Origin: Asanoa sp040654855 | Lineage (GTDB): Bacteria; Actinomycetota; Actinomycetes; Mycobacteriales; Micromonosporaceae | Direction: 5' to 3' | DNA length: 64,000 nucleotides | NCBI RefSeq assembly: GCF_040654855.1 | Contig: NZ_JBFAIU010000005.1 | Coordinates: 1-64,000 of the forward strand | Shown: piece after piece, positions 1 through 8,931 of the stretch | Numbering within the stretch: the stretch's first letter is position 1 | How the letters are laid out: each line of letters begins with the position of its first letter | Translations under genes and position numbers: made by a program | Notes under the pieces: generated by a model | Database searches by the model: none | The model's input: the letters and a program-made list of their open reading frames with translations, nothing else | What the model was told of the DNA's origin: nothing

Positions 1-18
1 CGGCGGACCCGAGCAGAC

Positions 19-55
19 AAAAGGAGCCCGCACCGTCGTCGACGGTGCGGGCTCC
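19..55 (-). terminator. Rho-independent terminator of the phytase-esterase-like gene
   Basis: A perfect 15-bp stem (23-37 pairing with 41-55) with a 3-nt loop is followed on the minus strand by TTTT (19-22 read in reverse). It lies 15 bp beyond the stop codon of the minus-strand gene ending at 70, so it is placed to end that transcript. Confidence 0.9.
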
Positions 56-69
56 TCCCCTATCCGGTG

Positions 70-2475
70 TTACGCGGTGAAGCGGAGCTTCGCCTTGCGG
101 GCCCGCACGAACAGCAGCGCGCCGGCCGCGACCACGAGCGCGCCGATGCCGCCGATCAGCAGTGCCGGGGCGCCGGTCACCGGCAGGCCGCCGCCGTCGC
201 CCTCGCCGCCGCCGACACCGCCGGTGCCGCCGTTGCCGTTGCCGCCCTCGTGGTTGAACACCTTGTCCGCCGCGCCGAGGCGCATGAAGACCGTCTCGCC
301 GGTCGCGTCCTCGACGCCGTCGTTGTCCGTGACCGCGAAGACCTGGCCGTTGCCCGCGATGCCGAGGCCCTCGACCTTGTCCTGCACCCAGCCGTTGTCG
401 GCCTTGAGGAGCGGCAGCAGGTCGACCGCCAGGGTCTTCTTCGCCGTCGGCAGCGCCGCGGTGCCGAAGTCGGCGGGCACGTCGAACGTGTAGACCTTCT
501 TGACCGTGGCCCTGAGGCCGCGCTGGTTGTCGCGCTCGATCACCGCGAAGGTGTCGTTGTCGACGGCGACCAGCTCGGACAGGCCGATCCAGGCGCCGGC
601 CGGGGCCGCGTCGAGCTGGTAGCCCAACCACGCCCACTTGTTGTCGGCGACCGAGTAGCGGCCGATCCGGACGGTGCCCTTCGGGTCGCCCTTGAGCTCG
701 CGCTGGACCGCGACCCAGACCTGCTCGCCGGCGCCCTCGCCGGTCGCCGCGATGCCCTCGAAGCCGTTGCTGGTGACGTTGGCCGCGACGTCGGCCGGCA
801 GCGTGATCTCCTCCTGCACGGCGCCCTTGTCGTTCAGCCGGACGATCAGGTTCGGCTTCTCGGCGGTGCCGTCGCCCTCGACCGCGACCCAGTAGCCGCC
901 GTCCGGGCGGGCCGCCACACCCTCGGCGTCGTAGCCGATCGGCTTGCCGTCCAGCGTGACGGTCAGCTCGCTCTTGACCAGCGCCGGCTCCTGCGCCGTG
1001 TCGATGGTCAGCAGGCGGGTCGGGGTGTAGACGCTGTCGGTGATCGACACGAGCTGGTCGGGCTTGCCCGGCACGGGGCTCAGGGCGGACAGCGCGCCCC
1101 AGGAGATGGGGGCCTGAGCCTGGCCCGGCTCGTACGCCGAACGGATCGTCGGGAACGCGCCCTTCTTGTCGCCGTACTGGAAGATCGTGACCGACGCGCG
1201 GATGCCGTCGTCGGGCAGGTCCTCCTCGCTGGACACCACGAGCAGGTTCCGCGACGGCACCGTGGTGACGCCCTCGGGGCCGTTCGTGGTCGGCATGATC
1301 TGCAGGAACTCGGGGTTCTTCGGCTTGCTCACGTCGTACGCGGCGACGAAGTTGCCCCGCTCCGAGTTGACGAACAGCACCGGCTTGCCGCCGAACCGGC
1401 CGAACGCGACCCCCTCGGGCTCCGTGCCCTTGGCGTCGGAGCGGCTCTCCGGGTAGAGGCCGTGCGCGGCCGCGAGCCGGTCGAACGAGTTGCCGGCGTC
1501 GTAGACGACCTTGCCGTTGCTGTTCCACACGGTGAAGCCGCGGGAGCCGCCGACGTAGTCACCCTCGTTGGCGGTGGCGAACGTGTTGTCGTCGATCCAC
1601 GTGACGCCGTCGGGCTCGCGGGCGACCGTGAGGTTCTCGGTCTGCGCGATCGTGCCGTCCTCGGTCTTGTCGATGCCCTTCAGCTTGACCTGGCCGGCGC
1701 TGAAGTCCCGAACGACCTTGCGGCTGCGCAAGTTGACGATCGCGATGTGGTTGTTCTCCTGGAGCGTGACGACGGCTTCGTTCCTGCCGTTGATCGACAC
1801 GTACTCCGGCTCGGGGTCGTTCGGTGCGACCTTGGCCAGGCCCTTCAGCGCGACCTTGTGCAGCTTCCACTTGGTCACGTCGTTCCCGAGGTCGACGACC
1901 TGGAGGAAGCCGGCCGGCTGCTGCGGGATCTCGCCGTCGTTGACGTCCTCGTCGCGCTCGTTCTCGATCGCGATGGCGGCGTACTTGCCGCTGGGCGCGA
2001 CCGCGATGGAGTCGGGCTGGCCGCCGAGGTCGTACTTCGTGACCTCCGTGCGGGTCTTGAGGTCGATGACCACGAGCTCGCCGGAGGTGTTGACGAAGTC
2101 CTCGCTGGTGTTGACGACCGCGAGCACGAAGTCTTGGAACACGGCCACCGAGGTGGGCTCGCCGCGCAGCGCGAACGTGCCCAGCGGCTTCGGCTTGGCC
2201 GGGTCGGAGATGTCGAGGAAGCCGAGGCGCTCACCAGGGCTGTCGGTGGAGATGACCGTCTTGCCGTCGGTGCTGACCGCGCTGATCTCCGCGACGGTCT
2301 CCTGGTCCTCGGCGCTGTTGAGGTAGACCGGCACGGTGGCGAGCCGGGCGAAGCCGGGGTCCTTGGCGGTCGGTGCCGCGGCGACCGCCGCCTGCCCGAT
2401 CATCGCCGGAACGGTTATGAGGCCGGCGACCATGGCCGTGCGGACGAGCCGGCCGGTCGCGCGTGGAACGGGCAT
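70..2475 (-). CDS. Sortase-anchored phytase-like esterase / beta-propeller surface protein
   Basis: This 801-aa protein is exported and probably tethered to the cell wall. Residues 1-34 form a signal peptide (basic start, hydrophobic core, AxA end). The N-terminal half reads as a repeat-rich beta-propeller of the LVIVD/choice-of-anchor kind (phrases such as FLDISDPAKPKPLG and NGPEGVTTV). The stretch near residues 500-640 carries DAEGVAARPDGGYWVAVEG and NGFEGIAA, typical of the 'esterase-like activity of phytase' family. The tail has LPVTG at about 764-768, a membrane segment and a basic RARKAK end, the standard sortase sorting signal. The ATG has an AGGGAG ribosome site 7 nt upstream. Substrate is unknown; a phosphoesterase role is inferred from the family only. 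It is monocistronic, with its own terminator. Confidence 0.85.
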   Translation of the reverse strand: MPVPRATGRLVRTAMVAGLITVPAMIGQAAVAAAPTAKDPGFARLATVPVYLNSAEDQETVAEISAVSTDGKTVISTDSPGERLGFLDISDPAKPKPLGTFALRGEPTSVAVFQDFVLAVVNTSEDFVNTSGELVVIDLKTRTEVTKYDLGGQPDSIAVAPSGKYAAIAIENERDEDVNDGEIPQQPAGFLQVVDLGNDVTKWKLHKVALKGLAKVAPNDPEPEYVSINGRNEAVVTLQENNHIAIVNLRSRKVVRDFSAGQVKLKGIDKTEDGTIAQTENLTVAREPDGVTWIDDNTFATANEGDYVGGSRGFTVWNSNGKVVYDAGNSFDRLAAAHGLYPESRSDAKGTEPEGVAFGRFGGKPVLFVNSERGNFVAAYDVSKPKNPEFLQIMPTTNGPEGVTTVPSRNLLVVSSEEDLPDDGIRASVTIFQYGDKKGAFPTIRSAYEPGQAQAPISWGALSALSPVPGKPDQLVSITDSVYTPTRLLTIDTAQEPALVKSELTVTLDGKPIGYDAEGVAARPDGGYWVAVEGDGTAEKPNLIVRLNDKGAVQEEITLPADVAANVTSNGFEGIAATGEGAGEQVWVAVQRELKGDPKGTVRIGRYSVADNKWAWLGYQLDAAPAGAWIGLSELVAVDNDTFAVIERDNQRGLRATVKKVYTFDVPADFGTAALPTAKKTLAVDLLPLLKADNGWVQDKVEGLGIAGNGQVFAVTDNDGVEDATGETVFMRLGAADKVFNHEGGNGNGGTGGVGGGEGDGGGLPVTGAPALLIGGIGALVVAAGALLFVRARKAKLRFTA

Positions 2476-2655
2476 GCTGAAACTCCCTGGGTAGCGGACT
2501 TGATCTGCCTAATGGCCGGCGTTGACGTGAAGCTGTCCGCTGGGCCAACGGCGGGTGTCCCCCGCACAGCGGAATACCGCTTGGCGCTTGTTATGCCCGG
2601 GCCGGCGATAGGGTGGAACGATCTTCCCGATTGGCCGGTTTAGAGGGAGTAGATC

Positions 2656-3435
2656 GTGGCGCAGGGTAATTCGTCCTGGTCACCCGACGAGATCGACCGC
2701 GACAAGCCGAATGCGGCTCGGGTGTACGACTATTACCTGGGCGGGGCGCACAACTTCGCCGCCGATCGTGCCATGGCGGAGCAGGCGATCGCGGACTGGC
2801 CGGAACTGCCGGCGCTCATGCGGGCGAACCGCGCCTTCCTCCGGCGCGCGGTGCGGTTCATGGTGCGGTGCGGCGTCCAGCAGTTCCTCGACCTGGGCGC
2901 GGGGTTGCCGACCGCGGGGAGCGTGCCGGAGACGGCGCCGTCGTCGCGGGTGGTGTGTGTGGACATCGATCCGGTCGCGGTGGCGCACGGCCGGGCCCTG
3001 CTCGCCGACAATCCGTTGGTCACGGTGTTGCAGGGCGACCTGCGTGACCCCGCCGCGGTGCTCGCCGCGTCCGGCTTGGACCTTTCGGCGCCCGTCGGTG
3101 TGCTGCTGGTGGCGGTGCTCCACTTCGTCGACGACGCGGCCGACCCCGCTGGGATCGTGGCCGCGTACCGCGACGGCCTGGCGTCCGGGAGCATGTTCGC
3201 GGTCACCCACGCGACCGCGGACGCGCAGCCGGAACGGGCGGCGACACACCGACAGCTTTACCGGCGTACGGCGTTGCCGATGACGATGCGTACGCGTGCC
3301 GAGGTGACGTCCTTGTTCGCCGGTCTGGAGCTGTTGCCGCCCGGCGTGGTCGACATGACGCACTGGCAGCCCGACCCGGACACGGACCAGTCGATGCGGC
3401 TGGCCGGGTACGCGGCGGTGGGGCTCAAGCGGTGA
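2656..3435 (+). CDS. SAM-dependent methyltransferase, SAV2177/DUF574 family
   Basis: This 259-aa protein has the family hallmark near the N-terminus (RDKPNAARVYDYYLGG, residues 10-27) followed by a Rossmann SAM-binding region (FLDLGAGLPT, about 80-90; VVCVDIDPVA with the acidic ribose-binding residue; LQGDLRDP). Length is normal for the family, which is abundant in actinomycetes and has no established substrate. The start is GTG with GAGGGAG a few bases upstream. The gene is convergent with the next one and overlaps its end by 11 bp. Family is certain; target molecule is unknown. Confidence 0.92.
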   Translation: MAQGNSSWSPDEIDRDKPNAARVYDYYLGGAHNFAADRAMAEQAIADWPELPALMRANRAFLRRAVRFMVRCGVQQFLDLGAGLPTAGSVPETAPSSRVVCVDIDPVAVAHGRALLADNPLVTVLQGDLRDPAAVLAASGLDLSAPVGVLLVAVLHFVDDAADPAGIVAAYRDGLASGSMFAVTHATADAQPERAATHRQLYRRTALPMTMRTRAEVTSLFAGLELLPPGVVDMTHWQPDPDTDQSMRLAGYAAVGLKR

Positions 3436-4042
3436 GCCTGGTCCGCAGCGTCGAGGCGTCGAGGTCGGTCAGGTAGACCGGGGTGCCCGGCTGCTGGCGC
3501 CAGCTCGCGTCGAGTGATCCCGCGTCGACCGGGTCGAACCCGAGCGCGTCGACGAGTTTCTCGACGACCTCCTTGGCGGCGGTGTCGTCGCCGGCGATCG
3601 GCAGGGCGATGCGGTCGGTCTCGCCGTTGGGCTTCCCGTTGCGCCCGAGGTGGCTGGCCGAGATGTTGTTGAAGGCCTTGACCAGGCGGGCACCCGGAAG
3701 ATGGTCGGCGACCCAGCGGCTCGAGGTGATCGCCCGGTCCATGATCGACTCGATCTCGCCGTCGCGCTCCGGGTAGTAGTTGATGGCGTCGACAACGATC
3801 TTGCCGTCGAAGGCCTGCACCGGGAGTTCCGTGACCGCTGTGGTCGGGATGGCCAGGACGACGATGTCGGACTGCTCGGCCGCGTCCCGGACGGTCGAGG
3901 CCTGTGCGCCGGTCTGGTCGGCGAGCGGCCGGAGCGAGTCCGGCCCCCTCCGGTTGGCCACCAGAACGTCGTGACCGAGTTCCCTGAAGCGCCCGGTGAG
4001 CGCGCCGCCGACTTTGCCTGACCCCACGATGCCGATCCTCAT
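3425..4042 (-). CDS. NADPH-dependent F420 reductase-like oxidoreductase
   Basis: The 205-aa product begins with a dinucleotide-binding motif GIVGSGKVGG (residues 3-12) and then VANRRGPDSL, the pattern that selects NADP(H) in the F420H2:NADP oxidoreductase / NADP-oxidoreductase coenzyme F420-dependent fold. The remainder (VVLAIPTTAV, VVDAINYYPERDG, VKAFNNISASHLG) fits the same family, including many actinomycete proteins that may not use F420. I chose the ATG at 4042 rather than one 36 nt upstream because the conserved glycine motif then sits at the N-terminus and a GGGGAAAG ribosome site precedes it. Actual substrate is not shown by the sequence. Confidence 0.85.
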   Translation of the reverse strand: MRIGIVGSGKVGGALTGRFRELGHDVLVANRRGPDSLRPLADQTGAQASTVRDAAEQSDIVVLAIPTTAVTELPVQAFDGKIVVDAINYYPERDGEIESIMDRAITSSRWVADHLPGARLVKAFNNISASHLGRNGKPNGETDRIALPIAGDDTAAKEVVEKLVDALGFDPVDAGSLDASWRQQPGTPVYLTDLDASTLRTRLTA

Positions 4043-4275
4043 GCCGCGCCACTTTCCCCTGTTCGCGGCGTTCTCCACGTAGTCACTGTCGGATTCTTGG
4101 CGTTTTCACTCTGCGTGGTTAAGCCGGTCCGGCCGTGCTTGCGGCACCTGTTCCTGATGGGGGCGTCCGCCCTGATCTGGCACGGTTGTACCTGTCTTCG
4201 GAAGTGTGGTCGTTTCGCTGGGGGTAGGTGGCCGCCCCCGCAGCTCGTCCCGGAGCTGCGGGGGCCGGCCGTGGC

Positions 4276-4674
4276 ATGGTTGGTGCCGTGGTTGTTGGCA
4301 TCGGGTACGAAGGCCTGTCGCTGCCGGAGTTCCTCGCCCGGGTGTCGGCGCTGGGCGTGTCACACGTGGTCGACGTCCGCTACGCGGCCCGGTCCCGAAA
4401 GCCCCCGTTCAACAAGAAAGCGCTGGCCGCGGCCTTGTCTTCGGTCGGCGTCGGCTACACGCACATGCCGGAGCTGGGGAATCCGCCGTCGAACCGGCCT
4501 GGTTTCGGAGGTTCTCCGGCCGAGCTCGTCGCTTCGCGCGCGGTTTATGCGGGCTTGATGCCGTCGCTGACGCCCTTGGTCGAGCTGGCGTCGCGAGAGC
4601 GGGTGGCGCTGCTCTGCTTCGAGGCGGACCAGTCGCGCTGCCACCGCGACGTGATCCTGTCGTCACTGCCGTGA
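4276..4674 (+). CDS. DUF488 domain protein
   Basis: A 132-aa protein starting VGIGYEGLSLPEFL and ending with LLCFEADQSRCHRDVI, the C-terminal CxE...CHR signature that defines DUF488. The family is widespread and uncharacterised; the conserved Cys and His suggest metal or substrate binding, but no reaction is established. Upstream in-frame ATGs would add low-complexity Ala/Gly sequence, so ATG 4276 is preferred. Its stop overlaps the GTG of the next gene (GTGA, 4671-4674), so the two are translationally coupled and probably work together. Confidence 0.85.
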   Translation: MVGAVVVGIGYEGLSLPEFLARVSALGVSHVVDVRYAARSRKPPFNKKALAAALSSVGVGYTHMPELGNPPSNRPGFGGSPAELVASRAVYAGLMPSLTPLVELASRERVALLCFEADQSRCHRDVILSSLP

Positions 4675-5429
4675 TCACGGTCGGGGTGGATCTAGCCGCG
4701 GCGGACGAGCGGTCTGGTTTGGCGGTCGTGTCGTGGTCGCCTGGGCGTGCTGTGGTGACGTCCCTCGCGGTCGGGGTCTCGGACGCGGAGATCGTGACGG
4801 CGATCCGTGGGTCGGACAAGGCGGGCATCGACTCGCCGTTGGGCTGGCCTGCCGCCTTCGTCTCGTTCGTGTCGGCGCACGCCGACGGGGTGGTGACGCC
4901 ACCGCCGCCGGGCGAGGGTTCGGCGTGGCGACGACGGCTGGCGTACCGGCTGACTGACGAGGTCGTTCGCGCGTCAACGGGATTGATCCCGATGAGCGTG
5001 TCGGCGGACCGGATCGGGCACGCCGCCTTCCGGGCGGCGGGCCTTCTGCCACTGCTGGCGCCGTCGGGGGTTCCTCTGTCCCGCGCCGGCGACGACGTAG
5101 TGGTGGAGGTGTATCCGGCGGCGTCGCTGTTCTGCTGGGGCCTGACGCACCGGGGCTACAAACGGGCGGGGTTGGCGTCGGATCTTGTGTCGTCGCTGCT
5201 GGCCGCGGCGCCGTGGTTGTCGCTGGGCGAGTTCGAGGCGCTTTGGCGCCGCAGTCATGACGCCCTAGACGCGGTCGTGGCGGCGTTGGCCGCCCGAGCA
5301 GCAGCGACCGGCCGCGCGACCAAACCAACCCCTGAGCAACGAACGACGGCGACCTCCGAGGGCTGGATCGCGTTGCCCACGGCCCCGCTGGTCGACCTCG
5401 TCGACCCTCGACCACCAAGCGACCGCTGA
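4671..5429 (+). CDS. DUF429 predicted RNase H-like nuclease
   Basis: The 252-aa product begins ITVGVDLAAADERSG and contains GIDSPLGWP near residue 45 and a later VEVYPAASL, the acidic motifs of DUF429, predicted to adopt an RNase H fold. Catalysis is predicted for the family, not demonstrated here. The start is the GTG at 4671, which overlaps the stop of the DUF488 gene. An open frame continues far upstream in the same phase but there it only shadows the DUF488 gene. It converges with the McrC gene, whose stop begins immediately after this one ends. Confidence 0.85.
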   Translation: MITVGVDLAAADERSGLAVVSWSPGRAVVTSLAVGVSDAEIVTAIRGSDKAGIDSPLGWPAAFVSFVSAHADGVVTPPPPGEGSAWRRRLAYRLTDEVVRASTGLIPMSVSADRIGHAAFRAAGLLPLLAPSGVPLSRAGDDVVVEVYPAASLFCWGLTHRGYKRAGLASDLVSSLLAAAPWLSLGEFEALWRRSHDALDAVVAALAARAAATGRATKPTPEQRTTATSEGWIALPTAPLVDLVDPRPPSDR

Positions 5430-6893
5430 TCAGACAGCGGTGAGGTCCGCAGCGGCGCGGAACGAGTCTGCGGCCGCGTTAAGGTACCTCTCCCACTCGT
5501 TCGAGGATCGCGCCTGCGTCGCCGTGGGAAAGGGAATGCGGGCGGCGATGAGTCTGCGTGGCGTCTCCGAGTCGTCGCGGCCGCGGCGCCAACTGCGAGC
5601 GGGCGCATCGCCCGGGTAGACGAGCACCGCACGGCGGAGAGTGTTGCCCGGCCGGGCTATGAGGTGGCTGTAGGCAAACATCTGATACTGGTCGCCACGC
5701 TCCGGCGACGATCCGGATGCCCTGTCCTTGTACTTGGCATCGACTACCCACATGTCCTGACCGCGCCACGCGACGTTGTCCGGCCGAGTACTTTTCCCCC
5801 GTGTCGGCCGGTCGGACAGCCATGGGTCCTCGACAAGATCAACGGGCTGAGTGGGCGGGCTGAGGACCGGATTGAACCCGGTACGCAGAAGCACTTGATG
5901 GACAATCCGTTCCCACAGCTGATCTGTTGGGATTGACAGTTCCACAGGGTGAATTAACTGCGGGCCGGTGTTTTGGGGGGCATGTTCGCTCTCCATCAAC
6001 ACAGCGAGACTCTGGTGGAGCGCGATCGTCCACGGCTGGTCGAGCCGATCGAGGCGTAGCCGCGCTCCGACGACGACTGCAACTCGAGGTGGCAGCGCGG
6101 TCACGCCGGCCAGTGCACGGCGCAGTGCGACCGCGTCATGGCGGAGTTGTGGCTCGGCGTACTTACCTGGGAAACAGGACTTGACGCCACGGCCGTCTGC
6201 GATCCATTCCAACGCGGCGCAAACGACTCCGAGGAGGACGGTCGACTCCGTCAGCTCGTCGTAGTGGCAGGTGAGACGCGGATCTGACGTGACCGAATAA
6301 CGCAGCGCGCTGGCGGGCTGGATCCGACCTCGTACCGACGACCGAATCACGGCGACTGGGCGGTACCCGCGCCGAGCCGAGTTCAGCCTCGCCAGAACTT
6401 CATCCAGCAGCCCGCGGTACAGCAACGGTCGGTGTAGCGGCGAGCGTTGTGGAATCCCGGTCAGGTCGTGAACCTCTGGAGTTAGCAAGTTCAAACGTTC
6501 GAAGAGCTCCAGCAAGCCGGCGACGGTGGTTCGATCCTGCTCCGCGGGCGTCCGGGCTGCTGAAAGGTGCTGCTTCGAGGGCTCGACGTCAGGCGCGATC
6601 AAGCTGCTGTCCCAGAGGGCGCCATCCGCGTCCGCGCGCCGCGACGCCCCCAGACACCGGTTCAAGGTCTCGAGCTTCTCGGGGTCCCGAGCGGTTACAT
6701 GGAGGCGATTCGTCTCGTACAGCACCAGATCGTGATGACGACGAGATGCCCAAGCGTCGACGACGAGCACTCGGCGATCGTCCGGCCGCCACGGCTTTGG
6801 CGCCACTGTAATCACGATCTGATGGTTTGACCCGCCCGCCGCGACGAAACCCACTCGCGTGCCACGACGAGCGGCTGCGACCGTGAGGCTCAT
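5430..6893 (-). CDS. mcrC: McrC-like subunit of a modification-dependent (type IV) restriction system
   Basis: This 487-aa protein has the McrC layout: a long N-terminal region that would contact the McrB ATPase ring and a C-terminal PD-(D/E)XK nuclease. The nuclease core is visible at about residues 370-400 as RPDNVAWRGQDMWVVDAKYK followed by ERGDQYQMFAYSHL, giving the Asp, DAK and downstream Gln of the McrBC nuclease family. It begins with ATG overlapping the stop of the upstream McrB-like gene (ATGA, 6890-6893), so the pair is translationally coupled. McrBC complexes cleave DNA carrying modified cytosine using GTP hydrolysis; the actual modification recognised here is unknown because the recognition domain lies in the partner. 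Confidence 0.88.
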   Translation of the reverse strand: MSLTVAAARRGTRVGFVAAGGSNHQIVITVAPKPWRPDDRRVLVVDAWASRRHHDLVLYETNRLHVTARDPEKLETLNRCLGASRRADADGALWDSSLIAPDVEPSKQHLSAARTPAEQDRTTVAGLLELFERLNLLTPEVHDLTGIPQRSPLHRPLLYRGLLDEVLARLNSARRGYRPVAVIRSSVRGRIQPASALRYSVTSDPRLTCHYDELTESTVLLGVVCAALEWIADGRGVKSCFPGKYAEPQLRHDAVALRRALAGVTALPPRVAVVVGARLRLDRLDQPWTIALHQSLAVLMESEHAPQNTGPQLIHPVELSIPTDQLWERIVHQVLLRTGFNPVLSPPTQPVDLVEDPWLSDRPTRGKSTRPDNVAWRGQDMWVVDAKYKDRASGSSPERGDQYQMFAYSHLIARPGNTLRRAVLVYPGDAPARSWRRGRDDSETPRRLIAARIPFPTATQARSSNEWERYLNAAADSFRAAADLTAV

Positions 6894-8581
6894 TGCTGAT
6901 TGGCGGCGGCGAAAGCGACCTCGTCCGGTTCAGCGCTATCTTCCTCGATCGTTGGTTCGTCTGGCGTCGCCGCGGCGGGGCTTCGTTGTGCCGCGATGCG
7001 CGCGCCGCGCGCCAAGCCCGTGCCCTCCACCACAACCTGGAGCTCCAACGACTGATGCAGGAAGTCGTCGAGTTGAGCCAACGCGTTCAACGCCGTGGGG
7101 GCTACCTTCTGGAGATCGGCGTGCTCCCCGAACCAATCGCTTCGCGTGACGGGATCAAGCAGATTCTCGGCCCCGAAGGCGCGGACGGAGTCGATGAGTT
7201 GGGGAAGAATCGTGTATTGCCAGTGCAGCTTGAGCCGCAATACCGCCTCCTCCACACCGACTGCATCCTTCAGCATGGTTGCCGCGGCGTAGAGGTACGA
7301 GTGGCCGAGGACACCATCCGGGCCGAGGCATGGCCGCAGCGCGTGATCGTTGAGGTCGTGGAGCACGGCGGCAGAGGTGCCGAACAGCTCACGCACGGGC
7401 GCCGGCACGGTCGCAGGCAGGTCGCCGACGTCGGGCATCGTTGGCTCGAGGCGATGGAAAGCAAACCGTCGACGCAGCGCCGAATCGAGCGGAGCGACGG
7501 ACCGGTCGGTGGTGTTCGTTGTGGCTATGACGTACACGTTGTCTGGGACAAAGAAGGTGCGCCTCGAGTACGGCAGTTGCGCCGGCGTCGGCGTCGTCCA
7601 GTCCTGCGCGGTTGCCGGTGTCTTGATGTCACGGTGCTTGTACCGAGCGCGCCTCGATGCTTCGAGCGTTAGTAGGAGGTCGCCAAAGACGCTCGGCACG
7701 TTGCAACGGTTGAGCTCGTCGAGCAGGACGAGAACGTCTTTGTCTGGCGCAGCAACGGCGGCGGCGCAGACCGAGACGAAGAATCCATCTTGGAGCCCGA
7801 ACTTGCCGGTCGAAGTCGCTGGTTGGTCGAAAGCCTTCGCGGTGGAGGCTTCAGCCTCTGGCCGCAGGCCCTCGATAAAATCCTCATACGAGCTGCTGGG
7901 ATGGAGGACGATGGCGCGGTAACGCTGATCATCGAAGGTCAGCAGATCGCGCCCGGTGCGCGCCCTCCACTCTCGAGCAATTCGTTCAATCGTGTAGGAC
8001 TTGCCCGTGCCCGGCACTCCTTCGAGGACGACATTCTTGAAGGTCAGCAGCGCCTCGAATATCGGGTCTGACGTCATAGCCGGCGCCGGGGCCGGCTCGG
8101 CTAGGTGGGGATGCGTGACCATGTCGGTGAACAGCTCCGGGATGCGTTCGTTGAGGAATCGCAGCAGGGTGAACAGATGGGCATCTGTGATCTTGAACAG
8201 ATAGCCCTGTTTGACGTTCCCTTGGACATCGAACGGCCCGACGCCTGGATCGCGGTTCGGGATCTCGATTCGCGGGATCGGCCTGGGCAGCTCGTAGTAG
8301 TCGACTGGGCACAGGTAGCCCTGTTCGCCCCAAGCGTCGCCGCTCAGGCCTTCCGGTCGGGGAGCCTCGTAGGGCGCCTCAGCGACGGTCCCGATCGCGC
8401 GGACAGCGCCGTTCTCGTAGTGGATGATCCGTTGCCCCACCCTGAGCTTGCGCACGTCGGTGTGATGTGCGACGCCATAACCGGCCTTCGTCTGTTTCGG
8501 CGCCCACACGAAGCCCCCGTCCCGCTCTGGCTTGTAGCTCGCGCCCTGGTTGGCCCACCACAAGCCGGGGAAGGGAAGCAC
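6890..8581 (-). CDS. mcrB: McrB-like AAA+ subunit with EVE/PUA-like reader domain (5' end interrupted)
   Basis: The 563-aa readable part starts inside an EVE/PUA-like modified-base reader (GLWWANQGASYK, residues 5-17; RVGQRIIHYENGAVRAIG, about 47-65) and continues into an AAA+ motor: Walker A GVPGTGKSYTIERIA (about 190), Walker B VLLDELNRCNVPSVFGDLLL, sensor 1 VIATTNTTDRSVAPLD and the arginine-finger region SALRRRFAFHRLEP. This is the McrB organisation with EVE in place of the E. coli N-terminal domain. The GTG at 8581 is only the first start codon after a frame break; the same frame is open further upstream (reading ...KPLRASEFDATQGIAQLAKLG) and joins the separately annotated head at 8599-8838 if one base is added. 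The stop overlaps mcrC by 4 bp. Confidence 0.88.
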   Translation of the reverse strand: MLPFPGLWWANQGASYKPERDGGFVWAPKQTKAGYGVAHHTDVRKLRVGQRIIHYENGAVRAIGTVAEAPYEAPRPEGLSGDAWGEQGYLCPVDYYELPRPIPRIEIPNRDPGVGPFDVQGNVKQGYLFKITDAHLFTLLRFLNERIPELFTDMVTHPHLAEPAPAPAMTSDPIFEALLTFKNVVLEGVPGTGKSYTIERIAREWRARTGRDLLTFDDQRYRAIVLHPSSSYEDFIEGLRPEAEASTAKAFDQPATSTGKFGLQDGFFVSVCAAAVAAPDKDVLVLLDELNRCNVPSVFGDLLLTLEASRRARYKHRDIKTPATAQDWTTPTPAQLPYSRRTFFVPDNVYVIATTNTTDRSVAPLDSALRRRFAFHRLEPTMPDVGDLPATVPAPVRELFGTSAAVLHDLNDHALRPCLGPDGVLGHSYLYAAATMLKDAVGVEEAVLRLKLHWQYTILPQLIDSVRAFGAENLLDPVTRSDWFGEHADLQKVAPTALNALAQLDDFLHQSLELQVVVEGTGLARGARIAAQRSPAAATPDEPTIEEDSAEPDEVAFAAANQQ

Positions 8582-8598
8582 CTCGAGCCCAAGCTTCG

Positions 8599-8838
8599 CT
8601 AGTTGGGCGATCCCCTGCGTCGCGTCGAACTCACTCGCTCGAAGGGGCTTGGCACGGGGGTGAACCGGTGCGCGACGCCTGCTACCGCCTTGGGGTCGTA
8701 GAACCGACCTTCGTGGCGCAGGACGTACGTGGTTGCCGTGCCAAACCCGTACCTCGCGAGGAACGCCTCACGACCGAGTTCGTCAAACTCGGCCAACGTC
8801 GCCGTAACCGCGGATAGATCAATCTCCGAAAGCGACAT
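8599..8838 (-). pseudogene. Frame-broken N-terminal head of the McrB-like protein (ScoMcrA-like head)
   Basis: This 79-aa reading frame encodes LGREAFLARYGFGTATTYVLR and GRFYDPKAVAGVAH, a head segment commonly fused to EVE or McrA/McrB restriction proteins in actinomycetes (ScoMcrA-like). After HRFTP it runs into nonsense and stops at 8599. Adding one C to the run of five C residues on the minus strand (8656-8660) gives a continuous FTPRAKPLRASEFDATQG... that enters the downstream McrB-like frame with no stop. The gene is therefore either a genuine frameshift mutant or contains a sequencing error in a homopolymer. The intact gene would span 6890-8838. Confidence 0.75.
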
Positions 8839-8931
8839 GCGTCTGAGCCTAGTCCCGACGACGAGACTGTCTACCGTCGTGATCGTCTTCGCGGCCGCAC
8901 AGGCGGCCTGATCTGGCCGTCAGTCGTGCAC

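Noticed and set aside
67..2643. An 858-codon plus-strand open frame
   Set aside because: It lies antisense to the phytase-like gene, is dominated by Arg/Val/Ala/Asp/Leu typical of a GC-rich shadow frame, and has no domain. The minus-strand gene has signal peptide, sorting signal, ribosome site and terminator.
5422..5441. 7-bp hairpin ACCGCTG-N6-CAGCGGT at the convergent DUF429/mcrC junction
   Set aside because: Short, overlaps both stop regions and lacks a T-tract; not enough to call a terminator.
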